A DNA stretch of 64,000 nucleotides, taken from Chloroflexota bacterium. Lineage in GTDB: Bacteria > Chloroflexota > UBA11872. A program made the translations under genes and the position numbers. The notes under the pieces are model-generated. The model was not told the DNA's origin. It ran no database searches and saw only the letters and a program-made list of their open reading frames with translations. The stretch lies in the NCBI GenBank assembly GCA_022821905.1, contig JAJECS010000027.1, forward strand, positions 124,001 through 188,000, written 5' to 3'. Of the stretch, positions 25,740-34,151 are shown piece by piece (the first letter of the stretch is position 1; each line of letters starts with the position of its first letter).

Positions 25740-26521
25740 GCGGCGCGAGCTGTCTCTATACCGGCGTCGTCATGCACCGGCGGCGATGTCCGGTCGCGCA
25801 TGAGTTTCGCTTCCCGCTCTTCATGGCATACGTCGATCTGGCCGAGCTGCCTGGGGTGTTCGACGGGCAGTGGCTCTGGTCGGCGCGGCGTCCGGCGCCC
25901 GCGTGGTTTCGCCGGGGCGATCACTTTGGCGATCCGGCGCTTCCGCTCGACGAAGCCGTGCGGCGGCGCGTCCACGAGACGACTGGACGCCGGCCGGAAG
26001 GTCCGATTCGGCTGCTCACCCATCTGCGCTACTTCGGCTACGTCTTCAATCCGATCAGCGTCTACTACTGCTTCACGCCCGACGGGAGGCAGGTCGAGGC
26101 GCTGGTGGCCGAGGTCACCAACACGCCGTGGGGCGAGCGTCACGTCTATGTCGTGGAGCCGGCCGTCGAGGGCGACACGCTGCATGCGGAATTCTCCAAG
26201 GCCTTGCACGTTTCGCCCTTCATGGCCATGGATCTGGAATACCGGCTGTCGGCGACGACGCCCGGCGATGATCTCGACGTGCGCATGGCGGCAGTCCGGG
26301 ACGGGGCCGCGATCTTCGAAGCCGGCCTCTCGCTGCGCCGCCGGCCCATGACCGCGCGTGCGCTCAACGGCGTGCTGGTTCGCTATCCGTTCATGACGGC
26401 GCGCGTGACTGCCGCGATTTACTGGCAGGCGCTGCGGCTCCGGCTCAAGGGCGTGCCGTTCGTGCCGCATCCGGGACGCAGCGCCGCTTCGAGCGACCGA
26501 ACGTTCGAGACGGCCGACTAG
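25736..26521 (+). CDS. DUF1365 family protein
   Basis: 261-residue conserved protein starting at GTG 25736 ([28 protein letters not shown]). The family blocks [16 protein letters not shown] and [13 protein letters not shown] are intact. No signal peptide or clear membrane segment except a weak one near the end ([15 protein letters not shown]). Family members always travel with the FAD oxidoreductase and the cyclopropane-synthase-like enzyme, as here; the biochemical function is not established to my knowledge. Last gene of the operon, convergent with the NfuA-like gene 13 bases away. Confidence 0.85.
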   Translation: MSGASCLYTGVVMHRRRCPVAHEFRFPLFMAYVDLAELPGVFDGQWLWSARRPAPAWFRRGDHFGDPALPLDEAVRRRVHETTGRRPEGPIRLLTHLRYFGYVFNPISVYYCFTPDGRQVEALVAEVTNTPWGERHVYVVEPAVEGDTLHAEFSKALHVSPFMAMDLEYRLSATTPGDDLDVRMAAVRDGAAIFEAGLSLRRRPMTARALNGVLVRYPFMTARVTAAIYWQALRLRLKGVPFVPHPGRSAASSDRTFETAD

Positions 26522-26534
26522 CGGCCGAGCCGGC

Positions 26535-27188
26535 CTACTTCTTCGACGCCTCGAAGTAGGGATTGGTGCCCGAGGCGTGATCGGTCACGTCGATCACCCG
26601 CGTGACTTCGGGGACGGCCTCGCGAATGGCCACCTCGATGCCCTGGGTCAGGGTAACGGCCGCCATGCCGCACCCCTGGCAGCCGCCGCTGAGCCGCAGG
26701 TAGGCCGCACCGTCCTCGACGGAAACCAGCTCCGCATGCCCGCCGTGCGCGGCGATGGCGGGATTGATCTGCTGCTCCAGGATTTGCGCGACCTGATCGG
26801 CCACCGCGCCGCTAAGTTGTGGCGCGGGGACGTCTCGGGCGGCAGGTCCAGCGACCGGGCTCGGCGTATTGGGGTTGTCGACGAACAGGCCGCCGCCGTT
26901 CGGGGCGGAGCGGTAGTCGATCGTGGCGCCGTCGAGTTGCTCGACGCTCCCGGCGGGAATGACGACGTTGAGCCCATAGGCGACTTCAACGACGGCGTCG
27001 TCGGGTCCCGCGTCGCTGGAGCCTTTCAAATACATGTCGTAGCTGAAGCTCGCGCCGGAAATGCCCGTGACCTCGATCCACATGGCCAGGTCGTCCTTGT
27101 CCGGCCGGTCGGAGCGCGCGCGAAAATCGAGAACCAGGTCGCGCGCGGTCTCGCTGATGAAGACTTCGGTGTCGTGTTGCAGGGTCAT
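26535..27188 (-). CDS. NfuA-like Fe-S carrier (degenerate A-type domain + NifU C-terminal domain)
   Basis: 217-residue protein with the architecture of NfuA: an N-terminal IscA/HesB-like domain (about 1-105) lacking the cluster cysteines, an Ala/Pro linker, and a C-terminal NifU domain (about 125-217) with the cluster-bridging Cys170 and Cys173 in SGGCQGCGMA. It delivers 4Fe-4S clusters to client enzymes. ATG 27188 (MTLQHDTEVF) has GGAG close upstream; 27197 and 27215 are alternative starts. It lies divergent (56 bases) from the ATP-grasp/radical SAM pair, and LipA nearby is a known NfuA client in other bacteria. Confidence 0.85.
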   Translation of the reverse strand: MTLQHDTEVFISETARDLVLDFRARSDRPDKDDLAMWIEVTGISGASFSYDMYLKGSSDAGPDDAVVEVAYGLNVVIPAGSVEQLDGATIDYRSAPNGGGLFVDNPNTPSPVAGPAARDVPAPQLSGAVADQVAQILEQQINPAIAAHGGHAELVSVEDGAAYLRLSGGCQGCGMAAVTLTQGIEVAIREAVPEVTRVIDVTDHASGTNPYFEASKK

Positions 27189-27244
27189 GCTCTCCATCCA
27201 GCACGCATGCGGCATGTCGTCCGCTCGTCATTCATCATAGGACG

Positions 27245-28516
27245 ATGCGCCGGGTTCTCCTACTCCTGCCGACGCGGGCCTACCGTGCGGCCGACTTTCT
27301 CGAAGCCGCGCGGGAGCTTGGCGTCGAGGTAGTGGTCGGCGCCGAAGAACGTCACGCGTTGGACGAAGCGATTGGGTCGCGCGTGATCGAGCTGCCCCTG
27401 CACCGTCCCGAGATCGCGGCGGACGCCATCGTCGAGTTTGCCGACGAGGCGCCGCTCAACGCCATCGTCCCGGTCGACGACGCGGGAGTCGCGGCGGCAT
27501 CGCTCGCGGCGGAGCGGTTGGGCCTAGCGCACAGTCCGCCCACGGCGACGGCATTGACGCGCGAGAAAGCCGCCATGCGCCGGCGGTTGGCCCAAGCCGG
27601 CGTGCGTCAACCGGACTTCGTCGTGGTGGCGGGCGGCGAGGATCCGGTCGCGGCCGCGGCGAGGCTCGGATTCCCCGTGGTTCTCAAACCCCTGGAGCTG
27701 TCGGGCAGCCAGGGAGTCATCCGCGCCGACACGCCGGAAGAAGCCGCGGCAGCCGCGGCGAGAATCCAGCGCCTGCTCGGGCATTCCACTGAAGAGGCTT
27801 CCGCGCCCTTGCTGATCGAGCGATTTGTGCCCGGCGTGGAGGTCGCGGTGGAGGGTCTGCTGAGCGGCGGAGAGCTGCACACCCTGGCCATCTTCGACAA
27901 GCCTGACCCGCTTGACGGCCCCTATTTCGAGGAAACGCTTTACATAACACCCTCGCGATTGCCCGATGAGGTTCAGCGCGCGGTTCAGGATCTGACGGGC
28001 GCGGCCGTCGCGGGTCTTGGGCTCACCGAAGGTCCGGTGCACGCCGAAGTGCGCGTTGACGGCGACGCGGCGGCGGTGATCGAGGTCGCCGCGCGCTCGA
28101 TCGGCGGCCTCTGTGCCCGCTCGCTGCGATTCGGGCTGGGCGTGTCGCTGGAGTCGCTCATCCTGCGCCATGCGCTGAACCTGCCGCTGCGAGACACCAC
28201 CGCCGCGCATGCCGCCTCGGGCGTGATGATGCTGCCCATTCCCCGCGCCGGCGTGCTGGTCGAGGTGCGCGGGCGGGAGGCGGCGCTGGAAGTGCCGGGC
28301 ATCGTGGGATTGGAGATCACGATTGCGCCAGGCGGCTGGGTCGAGCCGCTGCCGGAGGGCGACCGCTACCTCGGCTTCATGTTCGCGCGGGGTGAAACGC
28401 CGGCAGCGGTCGAGTCGGCGCTGCGGCGCGCGCATGCGAAGCTTGAGGTTGAGGTCGATCCGAATCGCGCGCCCCGGCGACGCAGCGGATCACAAGACTC
28501 GGAGGCGGGACGTTGA
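27245..28516 (+). CDS. ATP-grasp domain protein (carboxylate-amine ligase-like)
   Basis: 423-residue ATP-grasp enzyme. Pre-ATP-grasp domain about 1-105 (starts MRRVLLLLPTRAYRAADFLEAA), then the ATP-grasp fold with FPVVLKPLELSGSQGV (Lys in the P-loop-like lid), LLIERFVPGVEVAVEG, and metal-binding Glu/Asn equivalents in AEVRVDGDAAAVIEVAARSIGG. Closest in feel to ligases that join a carboxylate to an amine (carbamoyl-phosphate-synthase-like or peptide ligases). Overlaps the following radical SAM gene by 4 bases, so both act together. The substrate is unknown. Confidence 0.85.
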   Translation: MRRVLLLLPTRAYRAADFLEAARELGVEVVVGAEERHALDEAIGSRVIELPLHRPEIAADAIVEFADEAPLNAIVPVDDAGVAAASLAAERLGLAHSPPTATALTREKAAMRRRLAQAGVRQPDFVVVAGGEDPVAAAARLGFPVVLKPLELSGSQGVIRADTPEEAAAAAARIQRLLGHSTEEASAPLLIERFVPGVEVAVEGLLSGGELHTLAIFDKPDPLDGPYFEETLYITPSRLPDEVQRAVQDLTGAAVAGLGLTEGPVHAEVRVDGDAAAVIEVAARSIGGLCARSLRFGLGVSLESLILRHALNLPLRDTTAAHAASGVMMLPIPRAGVLVEVRGREAALEVPGIVGLEITIAPGGWVEPLPEGDRYLGFMFARGETPAAVESALRRAHAKLEVEVDPNRAPRRRSGSQDSEAGR

Positions 28517-29928
28517 TGCGGGTCTTGATCGTCTCGACCTACGAGCTTGGACACCAGCCCGTGCATGCGGCCTCGCCGGCCGCCGCGCTGCAGACGGCGG
28601 GGCACGAGGTGCGCGCGCTGGACCTCGCCGTCGAAATGTGGGATCCGGACGCGCTGGAGGGCATCGACGCGCTGGCGTTCTCGGTTCCGATGCACACGGC
28701 CATGCGCATCGCCGTGAGCGCCGCGCAGGCGGCGCGCCGCACGCACCCGGGCGTCCCGATTTGCTTCTACGGCTTGTACGGCGAAATGGCGCCGGCGCTG
28801 GATCCAAGCCATGCCATGGACCGCGCGCTCGCCGGCGAGTACGAGCCGGAGCTTGTGGCCTGGGTGGACGCGCTGTCGGGTGTGAACGGGACCGACCGCG
28901 CCCGCCCGGAGGTCATCCAGCTCACCAAGCACGCCTATCACGCCCCGGCGCGCGAGCTGCTGCCGCCGATCGACCGCTATGCGCGGCTCGCCGTCGGCGG
29001 TGAGGAGCGGCTGGCGGGTTACGTGGAGGCCAGCCACGGCTGTGTGCACAAGTGCCGCCACTGCCCGGTGCCGGTGGTCTACGACGGACGCATTCGCATC
29101 GTCGGGGCCGACACCGTGCTGGACGACATCGCGCGGCTCGTCGACGCGGGCGCGCGCCACATCACCTTCGGCGATCCTGACTTCCTCAACGGCTGGCGCC
29201 ACTCCCACAAGGTCGTGCGGGCCATGCACGCGCGGTTCCCGGAGCTCACGTTCGACTGCACGACCAAGGTCGAGCACATCCTGGAGCACGCCCACGTGTG
29301 GCCGGAATTCGCCGACGCCGGATGCCTGTTCGTCATCTCGGCGTTCGAGTCGCTCAACGACCGGATTCTGGAGCGCCTGGACAAGGGTCACCTGGCCGCC
29401 GAGGCCGAGCAAGCGATCGCCCTGCTGCGACGCCACGGCATCGAGACGCGACCGTCCTGGTTGCCATTCACGCCGTGGACGTCCTTCGCCGACGTGCTGG
29501 ACATCCTCGATTTCGTCGCCGCCCACGACCTGGTGGGCAACGTCGATCCGGTGCAGTACAGCATCCGCCTCTTGCTGCCGAAGGGTTCGCTGCTGCTCGA
29601 TTTGCCCGATATGCAACGCCACCTGGGGCGGTACGACGAGGCACAACTCAGCTTTACGTGGCAGGCGGCCGATCCGGCAGTCGACGCGTTCCAAGCGGAG
29701 CTCGCGACGCTGGTGGCGGCAATGGCCGACGAGGACGCGGATATCGCCACGTCCTATGCCGCGGTTCGGGCGCTTGCGCTCGATGCCGCCGGGGCAGCCG
29801 CCGAGGGTCACCGTCGTGAGGTTTCCGTCGATATCGAGCGCGCGGCGGCGCGACCGAGGCTCACCGAGGCCTGGTTCTGCTGCGCCGAGCCCACCGAGCT
29901 GCAATTCGCGCAACTGGCGGGGATTTAG
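28513..29928 (+). CDS. CCAEP-tail radical SAM protein (Cys form of the CUAEP selenoprotein family)
   Basis: 471-residue radical SAM enzyme with an N-terminal B12-binding-like domain (about 1-150, MMRVLIVSTYELGHQPVHAAS). The cluster cysteines are Cys177, Cys181, Cys184 in ASHGCVHKCRHCP. The C-terminus carries the diagnostic WFCCAEPTELQF, with Cys456-Cys457 followed by AEP; in relatives the second of the pair is selenocysteine (CUAEP), here both are ordinary TGC codons (29878-29883). Coupled to the ATP-grasp gene. The family is described from genome comparison only as far as I know; its reaction and substrate are open. Confidence 0.88.
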   Translation: MMRVLIVSTYELGHQPVHAASPAAALQTAGHEVRALDLAVEMWDPDALEGIDALAFSVPMHTAMRIAVSAAQAARRTHPGVPICFYGLYGEMAPALDPSHAMDRALAGEYEPELVAWVDALSGVNGTDRARPEVIQLTKHAYHAPARELLPPIDRYARLAVGGEERLAGYVEASHGCVHKCRHCPVPVVYDGRIRIVGADTVLDDIARLVDAGARHITFGDPDFLNGWRHSHKVVRAMHARFPELTFDCTTKVEHILEHAHVWPEFADAGCLFVISAFESLNDRILERLDKGHLAAEAEQAIALLRRHGIETRPSWLPFTPWTSFADVLDILDFVAAHDLVGNVDPVQYSIRLLLPKGSLLLDLPDMQRHLGRYDEAQLSFTWQAADPAVDAFQAELATLVAAMADEDADIATSYAAVRALALDAAGAAAEGHRREVSVDIERAAARPRLTEAWFCCAEPTELQFAQLAGI

Positions 29929-29952
29929 CGTGCGATCGGGTTTTCTGGCACG

Positions 29953-29961
29953 GATTCCGGC
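29953..29961. repeat. 9-bp direct repeat GATTCCGGC, left copy
   Basis: Same nine bases at 33401-33409 on the other side of the AT-richer GHKL-DUF3883 gene. Could be a remnant of insertion or chance. Confidence 0.3.
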
Positions 29962-29993
29962 TGCGACGCGTGACAACTCACTGCCGAATTGTG

Positions 29994-32900
29994 CTATTTG
30001 AGCTGAGCGGAGAGACTTCCCAGATGGAGTCCGTTCTGCCACACGGTGTTCTCGACACGTATCCTTGCCGCGCCAGCCTCGATTTCCAGTTGGATGTCAC
30101 TGTCCCTTGGAGCTATAGCGTCGTCACGCATTTCATTGAGGGCGTTTAGTTCGCCGAATAGTGGACCGACACGGGGGCCGATATCTTTCACGAATCGCAT
30201 GTTGGCGCGCACATCGTCCTTCGCCAGCTCGATTTCAGGATCCCCCACAGGAACTACACAGAGCAGGAATCCCTCCCCTTCGTCCCTGGCGGTTTCAGCC
30301 TGCCTCGCAGTCATCCGCACTCGATGATCTCGTGTAGCTTTGACTTCAACCAGCCAAATCCGGTCATCTCGCGCCAACTCGATACCCATCTCTTGGTCAT
30401 CTTCGATCAAGTCATACTCAATTTCAAAGTCGGAGCCGATACCAGTACGCCTGACGGTGAACCCCTCGTCTTCTAATCCTTCCTTAACCAATTCTTCCAC
30501 AAGTCCTCCCAGGCGCTGGTTCTCATGCACAATCCGCCTTCGCTCCCGGCGGTCTGCGAGATGCTGCGGCAGGTCCTTATCAGTCTTCAGATCTTCCACA
30601 AAACTGCTAACGTGCCCGAGATCTCCACCAGTAGAAACTAGAATACTTGTCATTGTGTCGTCCAGAGCAGACCGGGATTCATCGTCGCTGACAAGTAAGT
30701 GCCTCATCAGGTCAAACTGCGTCACCCCTATCGCTCTCAGGAGATTGTCAGAAGCAGGGCTATCGGTTAGAGAATCGACGGTCCAATCACTTTCCCGGAG
30801 AAGGTTCGCAAGCGACTGCGCCGTAACTCGGTCGCGAATGTCGTTTCCTTGAGGCACCCAATTGTTCCTTACGACTGGAATCAGCCAGGATGATTGAAAA
30901 AAACGATGACTTTCACCGCATTCGCAGTTTGTGAGCTCTGGCACCAAGCCTTCGGGATCGCGATCGATCAACCATTCCGTGAGAAAGCGCCAGAAGAGAC
31001 GAGCGCGTGTTTGGCTGTCACGCACGCGTGCCATGACCCCAATTCTGTCTTTGGCAAGGAAGGCTACGTCGGTTACGGCAACGGCATCCACTGTTCTGTG
31101 TTCATCGCGCGGCTCTGGCAGTGGCTCGTCCGGGATGAAGTCGGCAAGGGTCTTGTTGCCGGTGAATACCACGTCCGTTCTGACATAGCCTTCGCTAGTG
31201 ATCATCTGCCAGACGGTGGCGTCAGGCATCACGGCAAAAAAGTCGTCCGCCATAGTGTGCTGCGTCGGAAATAGATCTGCGTATGGTTGAAGGCTCGGTG
31301 CCCACGCCCTGATTGGAGCAAGTGCCACTTCTGTTTGATCATCTCTGAGTTGAACTAAACGCAACAACTCACAGCGACCATCACCGGTTTTTCTCGAGAA
31401 TGCAGGATAGTCGCTTAGGCGAGTCCATTGTTGATTGGCAATAAGCCAAGCCAGAAGACGCGGGCTAGCCTGGATAAAGTCAGTTCCGAGATCCTCCTGA
31501 TGTGAGAGCTCTTGGAGCCTATTCAGTATGTATTGGACCACTTCCTCGTTGCTTCGCTCACCCTTGCCTATTTCGTCGGCAAGAGAAGTGAGGCGAGGAT
31601 CGCGTAGTCTTGCACGAATTCCCAGTTCAAGGATTTCATCGCAAATCTCCTTTAACTCATTGTCTATGCCGTTGTCACGATATAGATTTGGAAGTTTGTC
31701 AAGATATCCAGCCTGATCAAGAACAACGTGGCATTCACGCATCACTCCATCAAGTCGGTCAGACTTGAGTACCCGGTAGAATTCATCCAGCCATCTGACG
31801 CTATCGACGTTTTCTTGGAGCGTGTGTTCGAGCTGCTCAAGCGTGCCATAGTCGGAATCTGAGCCACTTGTTTTGCTTTCAAGGAAGGACGCCAATCTGC
31901 TTCCATCGCAGACTTCATCGAACGACTCTGGCTCACAATGCAAAACGCTCGCCCAGCTATCGACTGCACTGCGCCATCCAACCGCCTCGGGCCGTTCCGG
32001 CAGCTTTTGCCGGAATTCTTTGACTTCGTGCATCAGGTCCCAGAGAGCTTCCACGTCGCCAGGTTTGTCAGCCACTGGCAAAACGGATTCGTTAGGTGCT
32101 AGAGGGCGGTGTTCGGTGTAAACGGCGGGCGTCTCGCGTATCTGAGAAACGAATTGCTCAAGTCGGCGGTCGAGCCAGGCGCTATTGAGCCATGTCTGTT
32201 CAGTTATTGGAGGAACATCGGCCAGTCTATAAGTATGACGCCATCGCTCATTTGCCGCATAGTCGACGAGCTTGAGATGCAAGTCGCATGCTTCTTCAAT
32301 AGCAGATTTGTTAGTTTCGTTTGCCGCGTTTTTGCTCTGCCCGAGATACACTCCGTCACGGTTTTCAGTTGGAGTGAATGCAAAGCTGTTGATGACCGCT
32401 GGAAAGCTGAAGGTCTCAGTTCCTACTAGCGGGAATCCTAAGAACAGCCTTGGAATGTCCTCGAGAGGCACGCAGGATGATCCATTGTGATTGGCATCTA
32501 CAGGAACGGTCACGGATACTTGCTCGCCTTCTGCTAGAAGGAACTTTTGCTGTTTCGGGGTTCCATGACCATCTACACCTACCGTGACTATTACAATCCC
32601 GTCTTGTGGCGACAGGACACGGTCGATCACTTCGAAGCTTGTAGTCCTGTTCGTTGACTCGATTACAATGCGATGAAACTGGCGATTGAACACAACTACA
32701 AATGAGGCGCAGCGCTTCAGGTCTGCAAGTCCCTCCTCAACTGCCTCTTTCGAGTCGTCTTGTAAAGGATATCGAAACCTCGTAGTGAATCCATGTGACA
32801 CGTCCGCCGTAGATTCATCAAATCCGGTCCACGCTCGATCCATCGAATCGCTAAGCTCGGCGACCGAGCTGAGTTTGCGCTTGAGGCGGAAATTGAATTG

Positions 32901-33278
32901 GCTTCCAATGTCTAGGTGGCCGGATATATCAATCTCTGGAGACAACAGGTGCGTTGTCAGGAATCCACTACCATATTGACCTATTGCACTTTCGTCCTCT
33001 GCCTTTGTGGAGCCGTGATAGATGAGGTGGGCTACTTCATCGATAGTGAACCCACGACCGTTGTGTTCGAAAACCAGCGAGTCGTCTGCAAGCTGAATTG
33101 ATGCGACAAGTTTAGTGTCTTCATCTAGTGAAGAGTCACGTGCGTTCTGCAAAAGCTCCCAAATCCAACGCTTTTGCAGGCGTGCTCGGTTGGATTCAAG
33201 CTCCTGTAAGTGATTTAGGACGGCCTGGGCGGTATTCTCGGTGAGGACACTTGTCTTTACCGCGTCTTTATCAATCAT
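29994..33278 (-). CDS. Sacsin-like GHKL ATPase with C-terminal DUF3883/nuclease-like domain, putative defence protein
   Basis: 1094 residues. The N-terminus is a GHKL/HSP90-type ATP-binding domain of the sacsin kind: N-box WIWELLQNARD (Glu41, Asn45, Asp48), EHNGRGFT (residues 71-78) and IGQYGSGFLTTH (99-110). A long helical middle follows with no recognised domain. Near residues 920-1050 there is a DUF3883-like module with FEIEYDL, GIELARDD and IWLVEVKATRDH, the E-V-K pattern of the PD-(D/E)XK nuclease fold. Base composition drops sharply against both neighbours. No partner genes, toxin or integrase adjoin it. Proteins with this architecture are common in defence islands; an antiphage role is inferred, not shown. 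Convergent with the radical SAM gene and divergent from lipB. Confidence 0.82.
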   Translation of the reverse strand: MIDKDAVKTSVLTENTAQAVLNHLQELESNRARLQKRWIWELLQNARDSSLDEDTKLVASIQLADDSLVFEHNGRGFTIDEVAHLIYHGSTKAEDESAIGQYGSGFLTTHLLSPEIDISGHLDIGSQFNFRLKRKLSSVAELSDSMDRAWTGFDESTADVSHGFTTRFRYPLQDDSKEAVEEGLADLKRCASFVVVFNRQFHRIVIESTNRTTSFEVIDRVLSPQDGIVIVTVGVDGHGTPKQQKFLLAEGEQVSVTVPVDANHNGSSCVPLEDIPRLFLGFPLVGTETFSFPAVINSFAFTPTENRDGVYLGQSKNAANETNKSAIEEACDLHLKLVDYAANERWRHTYRLADVPPITEQTWLNSAWLDRRLEQFVSQIRETPAVYTEHRPLAPNESVLPVADKPGDVEALWDLMHEVKEFRQKLPERPEAVGWRSAVDSWASVLHCEPESFDEVCDGSRLASFLESKTSGSDSDYGTLEQLEHTLQENVDSVRWLDEFYRVLKSDRLDGVMRECHVVLDQAGYLDKLPNLYRDNGIDNELKEICDEILELGIRARLRDPRLTSLADEIGKGERSNEEVVQYILNRLQELSHQEDLGTDFIQASPRLLAWLIANQQWTRLSDYPAFSRKTGDGRCELLRLVQLRDDQTEVALAPIRAWAPSLQPYADLFPTQHTMADDFFAVMPDATVWQMITSEGYVRTDVVFTGNKTLADFIPDEPLPEPRDEHRTVDAVAVTDVAFLAKDRIGVMARVRDSQTRARLFWRFLTEWLIDRDPEGLVPELTNCECGESHRFFQSSWLIPVVRNNWVPQGNDIRDRVTAQSLANLLRESDWTVDSLTDSPASDNLLRAIGVTQFDLMRHLLVSDDESRSALDDTMTSILVSTGGDLGHVSSFVEDLKTDKDLPQHLADRRERRRIVHENQRLGGLVEELVKEGLEDEGFTVRRTGIGSDFEIEYDLIEDDQEMGIELARDDRIWLVEVKATRDHRVRMTARQAETARDEGEGFLLCVVPVGDPEIELAKDDVRANMRFVKDIGPRVGPLFGELNALNEMRDDAIAPRDSDIQLEIEAGAARIRVENTVWQNGLHLGSLSAQLK

Positions 33279-33374
33279 TGACAGTGGATTCGTTCCCGCG
33301 AGGAGGATTGTCTTGGCCAGATGCTGCGGAGCCTAGTCTTGTGAATGTGAAAATGTCTCCTTTGTCAGGCTCAA

Positions 33375-33403
33375 TTATGACATTCTGAGTACGGCTCTAT
33401 GAT
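33375..33403 (+). promoter_or_regulatory. Candidate promoter for lipB-lipA-aceE operon
   Basis: TTATGA (33375-33380), 17-base spacer, TATGAT (33398-33403). Transcription would start near 33410, which excludes the in-frame ATG at 33399 as the lipB start and favours 33432 or 33438. Confidence 0.45.
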
Positions 33404-33409
33404 TCCGGC
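33401..33409. repeat. 9-bp direct repeat GATTCCGGC, right copy
   Basis: Matches 29953-29961 on the far side of the GHKL-DUF3883 gene. Confidence 0.3.
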
Positions 33410-33431
33410 ACCTGTTAGGGTTGTCAAGCGT

Positions 33432-34151
33432 ATGGGGATGCAAGATGGGTGTGACACTGCGCTGCGATCCTCCGCGTTCATCGATGTGCACCGAGCGGGC
33501 CGGGTGGCCTATCGCGACGCCTGGGCGTGGCAGCAGGCGCGCGCCGACGATGTTCGCGCGGGCACGGCGGCGGAGGTGCTGGCGCTGCTGGAGCATCCGC
33601 CGGTGTACACCTGCGGCCGGCGCAGCGACCCCGCGAACCTGCTGGCGTCGCCTGAACGGCTGGCGGCTCGAGGGATCGAGGTCGTGGACGTGGAACGCGG
33701 CGGCGACGTGACCTACCACGGCCCGGGCCAGCTGGTGGCCTATCCGATCCTGGACCTGCGCCGCCGCGGCATCTATCCGATCAGCTTTGTGCGCGGCCTG
33801 GAGCAAACGCTGGTGACCACCCTGGCCGCCCTCGGCGTTCCCGCGGCGCCCCGTAAGAAGCTGCCCGGCGTGTGGGTGGGCAACGACAAGATCGCCGCGC
33901 TGGGGGTTCACGTGCGCGGGGGCGTGAGCATGCATGGCATCGCGCTGAACCTGGCGCCGGACCTGACGGCCTTCGAGGCCATCGTGCCCTGTGGCATCCA
34001 TGACGCTGGAATTACCTCCGTGGAGCGCTACTGTGGGGCGGCGCCCGATCACGAAGCCGCCAAGGAGGCGTTCATCACCGCCTTCGCGCAGACGTTCGAT
34101 GTAGGGTTGCGCGACGTTGCCGCGGACAGGGCTCTTGCCAATGGCCACTGA
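33432..34151 (+). CDS. lipB: Octanoyl-ACP:protein transferase LipB
   Basis: Transfers octanoate from ACP to lipoyl domains, 239 residues. Catalytic Lys153 (GNDKIAALGVHV) and the acyl-cysteine Cys187 (IVPCGIHDAGITS) are present, with the RGGDVTYHGPGQLVAYPI block (residues 89-106). The start is chosen downstream of the putative -10 element; ATG 33438 is equally good. It overlaps lipA by 11 bases. First gene of an operon that both makes lipoate and encodes the enzymes that use it. Confidence 0.92.
   Translation: MGMQDGCDTALRSSAFIDVHRAGRVAYRDAWAWQQARADDVRAGTAAEVLALLEHPPVYTCGRRSDPANLLASPERLAARGIEVVDVERGGDVTYHGPGQLVAYPILDLRRRGIYPISFVRGLEQTLVTTLAALGVPAAPRKKLPGVWVGNDKIAALGVHVRGGVSMHGIALNLAPDLTAFEAIVPCGIHDAGITSVERYCGAAPDHEAAKEAFITAFAQTFDVGLRDVAADRALANGH

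Noticed and set aside
28513..29928. In-frame TGA selenocysteine in the radical SAM gene
   Set aside because: Both codons of the CCAEP tail are TGC; no TGA or selenocysteine insertion element is needed.
28366..30042. 558-codon minus-strand frame opposite the radical SAM gene
   Set aside because: Antisense shadow; the sense strand carries CxxxCxxC and the CCAEP tail.
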